64,000 bases of DNA, taken from contig OZ231127.1 of the NCBI GenBank assembly GCA_965153355.1, forward strand, positions 27,900,001-27,964,000, given 5' to 3'. The notes under the pieces are model-generated. The model made no database searches, had not been told where the DNA came from, and was given only the letters and a program-made list of their open reading frames with translations. Positions 12,200 to 23,690 of this stretch are shown here, piece by piece. This stretch comes from Flaccisagitta enflata. Lineage: Eukaryota; Chaetognatha; Sagittoidea; Aphragmophora. Position numbers and translations under genes: made by a program. Every line of letters starts with the position of its first letter. Position 1 is the first letter of the stretch.

Positions 12200-13585
12200 A
12201 ATGACGCCCCTTCTTAAAATAATTCGGCGATTAATTGGGAATCGATGGAAGAGGGCATTCAGACTGCTCATTATTCATAATTCTCTACTTTGTTTTTTGT
12301 CTTTTGTTCTGTTTTTGTTTTTAATCTCGATCCGCTACATGTTACATGTGAATAAATCGATTATAATTCCTTGTGCACTCGGATTTAGTAAGTCGATCGG
12401 TCGATCGTTCCATACCTGTCGCGCCTACGCACCATCGAGTCAAGCTTCGCGCTAGAGTTAGTCAATTGATATGTCTTTCTATCAGGACTGCAGTGAACAA
12501 AACCATCGACCGCACCTGATTTGTCACACACATATAGATTCAGTAAGGGTTTTTATTTTGAGTCATGTTACTTGCTTCAATATTTTTTTGAGTTTCGGAC
12601 ATAAACAGCATAAACCTAAGTTCCTAACATTTGAGTTGTGTCGAAATGTCTAGCCCCCGATCCCCGTCCTTGTTCCGAGAGACATCGATTTGAAATTATA
12701 CCTTGCCTCTTCGCCCTCATTTGACCCATCAGTCCTGTCCTTCGCCCATTCCCCTTTCAAAGCTAATCCTCAGAAACCTTAAGCAATTAGCAAGACTTGA
12801 TTTTTCCCTACTATCTTAAAAATAGAAATCTTCACAACTTTGAATAAATGTCATTCATTGACCTTTAGATGAATACTAGTCGATCGCAAATCACTGAATA
12901 ATTGATTTCAGTTCCCCCCTACTCAATAATGGCCGCTAATTGTCATGAAAGCAATTTGTAGTGCTGTTACAAGATTTCTAGAGTGATGATGTTCCAGATC
13001 TCCAAACACATGCTTTATATTTGAGTCATAAAATGCATGAGCATGTAAATTGCAAAAAGCGTACTTCTCGTTGGCCTAGTAGAATGAAATTTTAACTGAA
13101 GTATTTTCAAATACTTAACTTACTTTAGGAAAAATTTCATCATGTTAGGCCAACTAGAAGTATGCTTTTTTCGATTTTTATTCTGATGTTACTTTCTGTC
13201 TAAATTTTGTTCATGTTTTAAGAAATTTTCAAAAGGAATCATTTCATTCAAAGTGAAATAATTTTCAAACCTTTTGAGCTAAAAAGATGCGGTTTGCACA
13301 GCTCGTTTGCAAATTTGTAGGGCTTCAATTCTGTCACCAACTTTTCTGGAATCGATTTAGCCATTTATGATATATTGATCAAAATGTGAGTGAAGATTTC
13401 TATTTTTTAGATAGTATCTCCTTTTTCTTCCCTTCCCGTTGGTTTTTGTTTTTTTCCGCAACCCCGTTTGTCTCGTCTCGTCTCGTCTCGTCTCTCCCAT
13501 TTCTGCCTTTTACTTTCCTTTTTTTCAACATTACATTTTCCCCTATATTTTCCCCCTCTCACTTTGTCTTGTTCACTTCTATCTC
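12200..13585. other. Stretch without recognised gene
   Basis: AT-rich with short ORFs only; a (CTCGT)n run lies at about 13470-13493. Confidence 0.5.
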
Positions 13586-13614
13586 TTGTTTTTAAGTGCG
13601 TCCTCGCACTTCTA

Positions 13615-14262
13615 CAGTATGATTCATTTCGTTTGCAACATTTGATGACGACGTAATTCCAAAAGTAATAAAGATAATCAGATTTTGAAAAAAGTATTTT
13701 AAAGATAAATGTCTGGCATTTTTAGTTGCGGACATGCAACTCTATAAGAGTCTTTGTCCCTCCGTCCGTCGGTCTGTTGGTCTGTCCGCCGGTCCGTCGG
13801 TCCGTCCCTGAACACAAATCAAAAAGTGTGAAAACGCGCATTTCCGCCCCTACCCACCCGTCCGCAACAGGTATTGGCCGTGTATCCGGCCTTGTTTCAT
13901 GTACAATTCTTACAGATTATTGAAAAAAACCTGATGCCATTGGCATATGATGAAAATTTGTCAATTTTTAGCAAAAAAAGCTATTTTCCTGCCTTTTTCC
14001 AATAAAAAGGCATTTTTTTATCTTTGTTTCCATGAATTATATTGAGCATCTTTAATTTACAACTAATCTGGTGTCAAAAACTCAAATTTTCAGAAATGAG
14101 ACCATTCTAAAAAAGTTAGTTTTACTGATAGCATGACAAAATCATTTATTCAAAATTGCAAAGACATTTCTCTTTTAGAAACTGTTTTTCAGAATTTGAT
14201 CATCTTTATTACTTTTGGAGATACGTCGTCACCACATGTTGCAAACGAGATGAATCATACTG
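13615..14262. mobile_element. TA-flanked TIR element inserted in an INE-like copy
   Basis: Arms of about 75 bp: CAGTATGATTCATTTCG onward at the left and the complement ending at 14262, with TA at 13613-13614 and 14263-14264. The flanks rejoin as CACTTCTATAAGAGG, the invariant INE-like head, proving the boundaries. It has itself received an INE-like copy at 13718-13896. Non-coding. Confidence 0.85.
13718..13896 (+). mobile_element. INE-like repeat, GTTGCGGAC subfamily, nested inside the TIR element
   Basis: Head GTTGCGGACATGCAACTC, CCGT/GGTC tract, box GTCCGCAAC, hairpin GCCGTGTATCCGGC, CTTGTTT. Confidence 0.85.
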
Positions 14263-14777
14263 TATAAGAGGTCATGTCCGTCGGTCGGTTGGTTGGTCTG
14301 TCGGGTAACGCAAACGTTAGAAATTTGCAAAACGGCTGATTCTGACGTATTGCTTCATACCTGTCACCTCTCATGCCTTACCACATTCATTTTCATTCAT
14401 TCATTCCTTCATTCGTTCATTCATTAAAAACGTTGATTCACAAATTCTTAATCAAGCGAGGCGCACTTATTGGTTATAACTTGGCCTCGTTCATACATCC
14501 TTGCCTTCCTTTTCTTCTCCCTTTTCCCGTCACCTTTTTTTCAGTCACTTTCTCCCCTCCTCTTAACTTAAGTCGTCCTCGTCGTTCATCTTTCTTTCCA
14601 TCACGGAAATGGATTCAATCCTGTTTGCTCTTTTTTCTTCTTTTTTTTTCTTCTCCTCGAGAAAGTAGGAGAAATGCTTCACGTGAAATTAAGTCAGAGT
14701 TTGAGTCACGACGATTTCTCCATTTCGTGACAGTGGCTCATACTCGACGTCGTTCATAGACAAGAAGAATTAATAGA

Positions 14778-14812
14778 TGAATGAATGAATGAATGAATGA
14801 ATGAATGAATGA
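14778..14812. repeat. (TGAA)n microsatellite
   Basis: About eight perfect units. Confidence 0.95.
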
Positions 14813-14885
14813 AAAATTTTGCCGATTGTTGCACCCCGGTCCACGCATGTCGAATGACTGACATTTTGTTGATTTTCTCTTCTCT

Positions 14886-15094
14886 TTTCAGTCGCGTACA
14901 CACGACTCTACACCCCGCATTGTCCATCCGTCCGTCGGTCGGTTGGTCGGTCTGTCTGTCTGTTGGTCCCTCACAGAGTTTTATTTTTTATCAATTTATT
15001 CCCTTGAGTTATTTTAAGTCACTTTAAAGTCATTCTAAATCATGCTAAGTCATTCTGTAAGTCTCGCACGCGACTTATAAGCGTTGGCCTTGTT
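14886..15094 (+). mobile_element. INE-like repeat, GTCGCGTGC subfamily
   Basis: Head GTCGCGTACACACGACTCTAC, CCGT/GGTC tract, a CATTCTAAATCATGCTAAGT minisatellite, box CGCACGCGAC, tail AAGCGTTGGCCTTGTTT. Confidence 0.75.
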
Positions 15095-15258
15095 TAGATG
15101 CAGACACGCAACTCTATAAGAGGCTTTGTCCGTCCGTCGTGCCGTCCGTCCATCCGTCCGTCCGTTGGTCCGTAATGGCCGAGTCGAAAAGTGTGAAAAC
15201 GCGCATTTCCGCCCCTGCCCACCCGTCCGCAACTGGTGGCCGTGTATCCGGCCTTGTT
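15095..15258 (+). mobile_element. INE-like repeat directly abutting the previous copy
   Basis: Head GATGCAGACACGCAACTC, CCGT tract, box GTCCGCAAC, GCCGTGTATCCGGCCTTGTTT tail. Confidence 0.8.
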
Positions 15259-15361
15259 TTGATTTTCCCTGATTTTCTCTTCTCGTTTTTTGCTTTTAAT
15301 TTTTTTTTTTTTTTGGCGCCTTTTTGACGCTTATATAAGCATTTGTAGTCAAATTGTAATC

Positions 15362-15494
15362 AAACCCATTCACTTACCTTAACGGGTTAGGGTTAACCCA
15401 AACCCTAACCCTAACCTCTCAACTCCAACCCTAACCCTCAACCCTAACCCTAACCCGCAACATATACCTCCAAAGTGAAGTCAAACCCTAACCC
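15362..15494. repeat. Telomere-like (ACCCTA)n array, left of the retrotransposon
   Basis: Contains several CCCTAA units in both orientations and a spacer unit CGCAACATATACCTCCAAAG that recurs right of the element. The last ACCC at 15491-15494 is the left copy of the target duplication. Confidence 0.85.
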
Positions 15495-16308
15495 TGTAGC
15501 GATGTACAAAGTCCATCTAATTAACTCCAATAGTTAACAACGGTAGTAACTGTTTAATAGCACAACTTAGCCTTTGGCATAAGTTTTTACCACAAGAGGA
15601 AAACAAGTATATGTCCAAGGCACTTTGCCTTTTATTCATCAGCATTAAAAGCAAGAGGATATGTCTGCATGCTAAGCAGACCTAAGAACAAAGAACCAGA
15701 ATAACAGTCTGGCATCTCTAAGGTCAACTCTGCCTCCCGGCTCGGTGCTACGGAGGCAGCCATATTGGATTGATCATGTGATCAAGCTTCAGTTCCCAAG
15801 AACAAACAGAAGAACAATATAACCGCGGTGACACTACTACTAGCGCCCACTACAGACAACCAAAGGCGTAATCAAAGGAGAAGGATAAAAGAGCATCTCG
15901 GCTGGCGAGAGGCTGAGCACCAAAAAGGCTCCTAAAAGGGGCAGGGGCAGTATCTCCTGAAGGGCAGGAGCTAGGACAAAAATGACCCCAGATTTGGGGT
16001 CGCCTTTGTCTAAGCTTTATAGGAGCGGGGGGTAGAGGGGTCAATGTATGGGGTAGCACTATGGTGGACCAAGGGGTGCCCCAGGGGTGATTGGGGTAGT
16101 GAACATAAAAAGACCCATATCTCCGGAACCATACATCGCAGAATCAAGTGTGATATATCAATGGAAAGGGCAAAGTGCACTCTACAACATCCAACAGGTT
16201 TCACTAGCTCAATATGTAAATGAAAATAGGTTACTATATTAAGGAATGGACTTAGGCATTTTCATGCTGAAAATACCAAAGTATAGTAAAACCCTTATAA
16301 TGTCTACA
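15495..16308 (-). repeat. 3' LTR of the Ty3/gypsy element
   Basis: On the minus strand it starts TGTAGACATT right after a purine-rich tract and ends CGCTACA. From 15539 on it matches 29730-31003 almost base for base, except for the insertion there. The last 44 bp on the minus strand (15495-15538) have no clear match in the other LTR. Confidence 0.9.
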
Positions 16309-16320
16309 CGCCCCCTAGTC
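16309..16320 (-). promoter_or_regulatory. Polypurine tract of the LTR element
   Basis: The minus-strand bases directly before the 3' LTR read ACTAGGGGGCG and then TGTAGACATT. A G-rich run abutting the LTR is where plus-strand priming occurs in LTR retroelements. Confidence 0.7.
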
Positions 16321-16521
16321 TTCGTGCGGTTTTTAGGAGAGAACGTAAAGGAGACTACATAACTGATACGTTAAAGTAAGTTGAATTGAAAATGTTTGAA
16401 ATGCAAAGGAAGCGGAGCTTGACGGAGGAAGAGGCAAAAGAAAGTTAATTGTAAAATGGAATGACGATGATTGAATCGCAAAGGAAGCGGAGACTGACGG
16501 AGGAAGGGTAAAAGAGGAATG
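16321..16521. repeat. Spacer between integrase end and polypurine tract, with a 29-bp direct repeat
   Basis: Non-coding. GCAAAGGAAGCGGAG followed by a GACGGAGGAAG end occurs twice, at about 16403-16431 and 16478-16506. Confidence 0.6.
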
Positions 16522-17748
16522 TTAATCATTGAGTGTTTTCAACAGTTCGTTAAGCGCAGAAACGTCAGGTCTCCGGCGGCGATAAGAAAAATTCCCTTTT
16601 TGGGGATTTGAAAAAAAATGGACGCGAGTCTTTGCGCCCCCTTGATTGGAGCGGCCGCTGTAAGAAGGAGCTGCGAAGGGGCCTAGCGTCGGCTGCTGCA
16701 AATCGTTTGGATCACGTGACATAGGATCAGGTAGATGAGGGAACGCTTTGGCCAGGATATTCTCCTGGACGACGGAAGGACCCACAGGAAGATTATTGTC
16801 ATCTGGGATCTCAACTCGGCCTGTGGGATCAACAGTCTCGAAGGATTCCGCGTCTCTTGCTGGCGCCAAAGTCGCTGCTGAAGTCGCGGCAGCGGATGGG
16901 CGATTTGAATTCGATGTAGTTGAACGGATGGGCTCATTTGCCTCGGCCGGCTGAGAAGATGCGGCGTTTCGCTGCGTCGCGCTACGTGTGACTCTTGATG
17001 TAGGCTGAGGCATCCTGGTCCTTGGACCTGGTCGACAACCTGGAGGAGGAGGAGAAGGAGGAACGATATCATCTTGCTCGTCATCGCTTTCGTTTGCCGG
17101 ATCGTCCGCTGCAACTATCGCTGGCTTCAACCTCGCTAGTGCCACAATGTCTGAATTTCTCCCGGGGAATTGTACCCGGAAACCCGTTTCATGACGTGCA
17201 AGAATCTTGAAGGGGCCGTCGTATGGTGCGGTGAGAGAAGGCTGGAGACCCTTCCTTACGAGTACGTGAGTAGCAGTTGCCAATTCGTCGGGGATATGAG
17301 TTTGCGGTCGATGATGTGTGGAAGTGGGTACTGGCTGCAATCGCTCAACTTCCATTCTCAGGTTTCCGAGGGTCGATCTCTGCTCGCGGAGTAACTCTGC
17401 GTCCGACAAGGTTGATGGGCCAATCAGTTGGCCCGGCACTGCAACGCCTTCACCGTATACTAGCTCTGCTGGAGACGCCCCCAAGTCGGGTTTGATGGTT
17501 GTGCAAAGTGCCAGGAGGGTCATGGGCAATTTCCAGAACCATTGATTTCGCTGACCATTGCCCAATGCAATGAGACTTTCTTTCAATCTCCGATGCAATC
17601 TTTCTACCATCCCATTGGCTTCTGGGTGGTAGGCCGTCGTTGTGATGTGTTTGCAACCCCAGTTTCTCAAAAGCTGCGTCCAGATAGCCGAAGTAAACTG
17701 CGAACCTCGGTCCGTAGTCACTACTTCAGGTACGCCGTAGTTGGCAAT
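16522..17748 (-). pseudogene. pol: Pol: integrase core second half and C-terminal domain
   Basis: Continues in the same frame after the TGA at 17749-17751. It contains VTTDRGSQF (second catalytic Asp), NGMVERLHRRLK (catalytic Glu), then a GPY/F-type C-terminal domain (PYDGPFKILARHETGFRVQF, ARLKPA) and a Pro/Ser-rich tail. The ORF is otherwise intact, so the TGA is the only visible break in integrase. Confidence 0.87.
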
Positions 17749-17751
17749 TCA

Positions 17752-19272
17752 GCCATGTGTAAGTGCGTCAACGACAGTCTCTGAATTCATGTCAGGAATT
17801 GGAATAGCGGTGGGCCATCTTGAAAACCTGTCTACCACGGTCAAGAGATGATTAAAATGATTTGAGTTTGGCATAGACACAATGTCGACATGTATGTGTT
17901 GAAATTGTTTTGCAGGGACAGTGAACTCTTGTATTGGTGGAACCGTATGCCGATGTATTTTGGATTGTTGGCAAGGTAAACACTGGTCGATGTCGAAATG
18001 GTCAATTGCGTTGACCACAAGCTGTAAATAAAAGATTTTGTCTAATGCTACGCTTTTTTCCTGATTTTGACAATCTGGTGCCTTGATCTCATTTGCATTT
18101 TGTTGCACGGTGGCTTCCTGATTATGGATTTTTTCATCGGAAGTACAGCTGCGTTCATCTTGTTGGTGGGGAGCTGTGTGCAAAATTTGGCGGCTCTGGG
18201 GGCCGTCGTTGTCGAGAAACGGGCGCGAGTAGCATTTTGCTGCAGAATTTAGACCCCTGTTTTCTGTGATTTTGCCATTTTCGGACACAAAAGACTCTGG
18301 CGGCAAAACGGTTTGAGTTTTTTGGAATCTGAAAACTGGGTGTTGTACCCCTAAGTTGACTGCATCTGCATGACGAATTTGGTGACCTTGCTGCAAGTGG
18401 TTTGGCTGCAGGGCGTTGTCATCCGCTGATTTTGAAACCTTTTCACTATTGTGAATCAGATGAACATCGGTCGAGTTGGCAAGGATTGGAATGGATGAGG
18501 ATTTTTTTATGTCGTCTTGTAGAGGACCACTAGGGGTAGTGGCAGGCTGAGTTTCAGCTTCTTGGCTGCAGTGGATCGTCAACGAGGCGCTTGGGAAGCG
18601 TTTTGCAGGGGTTGTGTTGCAGCTGCTTTGGAAATTTGTTTTTGATTCACTTTTTCTTGCATCTGAGTTGATGTTGACTACTGGTGAAGCGAATGTGACA
18701 TTTTTTCTTTTTGCTTCGGCTGTGGTTGCTGAAGATGCCGGCATGTTTGCCGCTGCATTTGACGAGCTGCTGCGGATGCTTGAAGGCAACGTCTTGAGTT
18801 TGAGGTAACGAGCTTCCATGTCCTCGAAAAAATCGTCGTCCTTGCAGATCCAACTGTCATCTGCATCTGCTGCTGTGGTTTTGTTGACGCTGTTGATGCT
18901 TGCTGGAGTAGGTGCAAAGGAGATGGCGTTGATGAACGCATTGACATGATTTACAATGGCTTCGTTTGAAGGCGGTTCTTTTCCTTGCTCGAGATTTGCA
19001 ATTGACCATCTGAAAGGGTGAACTTGCAGAGTCTTGGTGACCTTTTGAATTCGATTGACTGCAGAGACATTTTGATTCACTGCTTCCAGACTGGAATCAT
19101 CTCCGTTTGGCCTCGATAGGGCATCGGCCACAACATTGCTTTTCCCTTTGAGATATCGTATGTCGGTTGTATACTCCGATATTTCGGACAACTGATTTGA
19201 CTGTCTGGCCGTCTGTGCCTCAGTCTTTTTGGACATCGATGGGATTAGACTCTGGTGGTCCGTGTAAAGTGT
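17752..19272 (-). pseudogene. pol: Pol: RNase H C-terminal half, long linker, first half of integrase core
   Basis: Resumes with TLYTDHQSLIPSMSKK and EYTTDIRYLKGKSNVVADALSR, the end of RNase H. An unusually long linker of roughly 290 residues follows, rich in Ser, Thr, Asn and Gln. Integrase begins at CLPCQQSKIHRHTVPP, which keeps the CxxC half of the zinc finger. The usual His-His half is not recognisable. The core starts at HIHVDIVSMPNS (first catalytic Asp) and LLTVVDRFSRWPTAIP. The frame ends at a TGA at 17749-17751. Confidence 0.85.
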
Positions 19273-19280
19273 ACATATCG

Positions 19281-20939
19281 ATCGAAGGCCACTGGTTTTC
19301 CTCTTCCATAATGTCGAATACCGTAAACTGCTATATCTTTCGGTCAAACCAATTCAAACCCCTAACACCGAACATTACTTTTCAATCAGCAATCTTTTAA
19401 TTTTCTCATTTCCGCTAAACCCAATTGATACAATAGAAATTAACTTTCAAGATAACGTAATAGGTATAGATAACATGTTTTCGTCTGACCTTACCCTACT
19501 TTTCGATTACTTAATTGAGAGCGGCATTATGCAAATTAGCATAATCATCAGCATAGCCAATCGTTCTATAACGAGTTAATTAACAAAAGAATTTATTTAC
19601 GCAAGCAAATCATTCATTGAATTCATTTATCCCACGGGAGAATCAATGAATTCATTCAATGAGCAAAAGAAACGTCGATATGGCCTAGAACCATTTGAAA
19701 CAACAAGCAAGATCCAAAAAAATGACAGTTAATGATACTCCGACAATTTATGGAATCGAACGCTAAGTTAACGCAATAGAGATTATGATGGCCCGGCAGC
19801 ACTTAATAGTCTTGGCCTCAGCGTCAAAGTTAAAAGAAACAATTATGAAAAGTGCAAAAATGAGCGTTTTAGATGCTTGCTATGTGTGATTGTGAGGGGG
19901 AAGATTGTATGAATACCGCGCCAACCGGGACAAAAGAAAACGACGTATTTCTCTTCTGAAAATGAAAAAAAAACTATCTGAAAACTGATCCTGACAGATC
20001 TTCAAAACCGATTTCATTTTCTCAAAAAAAAGTGTCACTGAATAATGTAATAGCCCAAATTTGAATAATTTTACCAAATTTCTTTTAAAAATCTGTGAAT
20101 ATTGCGATTTAAATGTTAACCATTGCCACGAAAATTGGGCGAAAATACATGGCCTTGTCTTAAAGTGAAGTGGAATCAATGTAGTTTCATAAAAAAAGCT
20201 TTACTAATTGATATCGAGGGTTTTATCTTTGGCACTTGTTACTAGATGGAAGAAAAAAAAATCAAAAATCAAACTTTTTTGACATTAAACTTGATTTGGT
20301 TTACAAAAATCATAAAAAGTAGGCAAAATAAATGGTGGAGTATGAAAGTACATCAAATTATCTATCATTCAAGAATCAAGACCAACCCGAGCATAACAGC
20401 TCAATTCGTTTAGGTTTGGCAAGAGAGTGAACATCCCTATCTCAAATTTTTGCGATTGCAGATTTCACACCTTGCAAAGGATGTAATACTGCGGCCAAAG
20501 TATTGGTCTCTCCAGAACAAAGTTTGTATGTAAAAAAATCGGCGCAAAAACTCTCTTAAGAACTGTTTTCAGAATTGATCCACCATGATCAGAAGCAGAG
20601 ATTTGTCGTTTTCTTTCGTCTCGGTAGGCGGGGTATTCTCTGTATTGCGCTGAAGAACGCCAATTTGAGTTCGAAATTCTTGAGTCTCCAGATTGCGATC
20701 AAATTGAGTTTTGATGATAACGCTTTCCGGATCCGTATTCTTCAAATTCCGTATTCTCGAAGCGACATTTTCATTGTAAGTTGACGATGCCTAAACGGGA
20801 CAAATGAGCAATTCACAATGTCATAATCATCATTATAAACATCATCATCATGATCGTCGACATTATCATCACCATCATGCCTCATTATTGTTCCATTACT
20901 ATAAGTGATTAAGGGGAACAGACCGCTCAAGCGTCATTA
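19281..20939. other. AT-rich stretch without recognised gene
   Basis: Both strands carry only short ORFs without family motifs. No TIR pair or tandem repeat was recognised. Confidence 0.5.
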
Positions 20940-21428
20940 TGGTCAGCCTTTTTGGGCAGCGGCCCCAAAGGGGACGAAGTCCTGTAGAACACAGAGGGAC
21001 TTTCGTTCATTCGTCCGTTTGTTCATCCCCCCCATCAGGCCCCTCAGGCCTCAAATCTGGCCTCTGAGACCTCAAATCTGGCCTCTCAGGCCTCAAATCC
21101 TGCCTTTCAGGCCTCAAATCCGACCTCTCAAGCTTCAATTCAGTCCTCTGACCTTTCAAGCCAAAGTCCAGCTCTCTCAAGCTTCAAGTTAGCCCTCTCA
21201 AGCTTCTGATTGGCATTATAATGCCTTACATCAGCCCTCTTAGACATCAGGTTAGGCTCTTGAAGCCCTTCAGTCAGCCCTCTATAGCATCTCATTCACT
21301 TCTTCAGGCAGGATGACCAAAAGTCCCCCTGTGTTCTACAGGACTTTGTCCCCTTTGGGGCCGCTGCCCTGCTCCTCCTCACTCCAATTCACAATCACTC
21401 AAAGCAGGGCATTGGGTATCGCTGACCA
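20940..21428. mobile_element. Fold-back element FB2
   Basis: Outer ends TGGTCAGC (20940) and GCTGACCA (21421-21428). Inner arms of about 48 bp at 20954-21002 and 21319-21368 share GGCCCCAAAGGGGAC and TCCTGTAGAACACAG. The centre is an array of degenerate GCCTCAAATCTGG-type monomers, the same monomer as in FB1. Confidence 0.8.
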
Positions 21429-21432
21429 CATA

Positions 21433-22164
21433 CACTTTTTTCTTTTTATAAGCACCTTGTTTATAAGCACGCCAAGCCTCAGATATTGGGAAAATTTAAG
21501 CACATTGCTAAGCACGCTCCAGGCTGAGATTTCTGATTTCAAAAAATTTTAGGGGGAATTTTTAAAAATAAACCAATTTTTAGACATTTTTAGTTGGAAT
21601 TTCACAAAAAAACAAAGGAAACTTTGATAGAATATCAATATCAATATCAATATCAATATTAAATTGTCAATATATTCAGGATTTTGATACTTATAGAAAT
21701 AATTGAATTTCTAATAATATCTAAAAATATTGTTGCTTAGATATTTTTGTTAATAAGAATTCATTACCGTAACATAATGTTAAGGACCACCAAAAAAGAA
21801 TGATATATTATGATTTTAAATAACACTAAAAATTTAAAAAAGATTTATACTAAATTAGGATACTGATCTCATCCTATGGTTTATATAAAAGTAGGACAAC
21901 GTCAGTAGAAGATACTGTGTATTTTCTATACAAAATACATTCAATACTGTATCTTATACTATGCTTTATTCTTTACTATACAATACTCTATGCTATACTG
22001 TTTCCATACCCTACTGTGTACTTTATTTTATACTGAAAAGGATAATTACTTATCAATAAATGATAAGAACGCACTTAAGCACATTTCAGCCTCAAAAGTG
22101 AGATTTTGCTAAGCACGCTCAGCCTCAGCCGAAAAAGGTGCGTGCTTATAAAAAGAAAAAAGTG
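21433..22164. mobile_element. 732-bp TA-flanked TIR element (AAGCAC subfamily)
   Basis: Starts CACTTTTTTCTTTTTATA and ends with its complement; TA on both sides (21431-21432, 22165-22166). Sub-terminal TAAGCACGCTC and GCCTCAG motifs are shared with the element at 56903. The centre is AT-rich and non-coding. Confidence 0.8.
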
Positions 22165-22187
22165 TATTGCCCTTGGGCGACCTGTTT

Positions 22188-22245
22188 TGTCACTGTCTCT
22201 GCCCACCCGCACGCGGTTTGGGTAGCCGTGTATCCGGCATTGTTT
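22188..22245 (+). mobile_element. INE-like tail fragment
   Basis: CTGCCCACCCGCACGCGGTT then GCCGTGTATCCGGCATTGTTT; no head upstream. Confidence 0.6.
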
Positions 22246-22640
22246 CTTTCCTTTTTGGTCTTTAAGTACTACAAGGCATCCTTCATTTCATAACAGATGA
22301 AAAATTCACTTAATTTCACTAGATTACTTCAAAATTAAAAACAAGTTAAGTGACCCGTTTTAACCCGCTGACCCATATTACCCCACTCTACCCTAATCAT
22401 ATGCTTATATAGTTCTGTATTTATGTGATATTGATAATTGTTTCATTTTGTGTGTCAACCAGTCCGCACTCTCAAGACATTTTCCTAACTTTCTCATATT
22501 GAATTCCTGCCTTCCTTACGTTTTGACATGGACGCCATCCAATCCTTATGTCATCAAAACTCTGAGGCAGCAATCGAGATTGACGCATGTCTCATATCAA
22601 TCGTTTGTGGAACAATTTGAGGGACCTCCAAATCCTGTTA

Positions 22641-23214
22641 CAGTGGGGTTTGTGGGAAAAACGCCTTAACTGGAGGGAGGTATTTAAGTGTTTTAATTTT
22701 ATTTGACAAAATTGATACTTGAAATATAATTTGTTCAATTGATGCTTGGTTGTCATGGAAACTAAAAATATTTTTTCAAACAGTCTTACCATCAAAATAT
22801 CAATTTTTTTATAGATATAATGAGGGAGCAATGCTCAAAATTAGATTTATAAAAATTTGCCTGCAGTATGTTCTGAAAGAGCGCAACTCATTTGGCCATA
22901 TCTAGGAGCCTCATTTAGCTATTGCTAACTGTGATTTCCCCTAGCAATGGCTAAATGAACAATATTCTTACTGAACATACTGTGGGAAAGTTATAGTTAA
23001 TTTAATTCTGAGCAATGTTTTTGATTATATCTGTCAAAATATTGATATTCTAATAGTTAAAAATGTTCAAAAAAATAATTTTAGTTCCCAAAGCAACTGA
23101 AAATCTAAGGGATCAATTAAACAACTTATATTTAAAATGATAACTTTGTCTAGTAAAATTAACATACTTAAATACCTTCCTCCAGTTAAGGCTGCTTTTC
23201 CACGAACCCCACTG
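22641..23214. mobile_element. 574-bp TA-flanked TIR element, pogo/Tigger-like ends
   Basis: Starts CAGTGGGGTTTGTGGG and ends CCACGAACCCCACTG; about 50 bp of arms including CCTTAACTGGAGG; TA on both sides. The CAGTGG end and TA target resemble pogo/Tigger elements. No transposase. Confidence 0.78.
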
Positions 23215-23339
23215 TACATAGAGATGAAAACACAAACAAGATATCCAGTTAAGCAATAACACACACACGTTCGCGCGCACGCACGCAGGCACGCAGGCAC
23301 GCACGTACGCACGCACGCACGCATGCACGCACACACGCA

Positions 23340-23690
23340 CGCAGGAATCACTTGGGTGTTGATGATTGAAGAAGTGGCGACGTTATCCGCAGGTCTGGGG
23401 AGGGAGGAAGCGACTATGTCGTCTGTGGCTTTAAGGCAGGATGAAGCGGTGGCATTGTCCGCTATGACGATGACGACGCCAGTCGCAGCTTTGTATTCAG
23501 AGTTGAGGATGGCGAAGACGGCGGCGTCATATGCGATATTGAGGAAACTGTGCTTTGCGGAGTTGATGTTGTCCACAATGTTGAAGATGATGAAAGTTGC
23601 ATTTTCGTCATCGGAGTTAAAGATGGAGGAAGCGGTGATGTTGTCTTGGACGGGAAGGGCGTTGGCGAGGGAGCAAAATCCAAGGATGGG
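23340..23690. repeat. Coding-like imperfect minisatellite of about 42 bp
   Basis: GC-richer than its surroundings. The minus-strand frame (23067-23783) shows repeats of the type DNxTASS followed by ATF or VASS. Both strands are open, as expected from a repeat whose period is a multiple of 3. No family recognised. Confidence 0.45.

Larger units (their letters stand above)
13590..14345 (+). mobile_element. INE-like repeat split by a TIR element
   Basis: Head TTTAAGTGCGTCCTCGCACTTC up to 13612, then the TIR element, then TAAGAGG and a GTCGGTCGGTTGG tract from 14265. The tail box is not clear. Confidence 0.7.
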
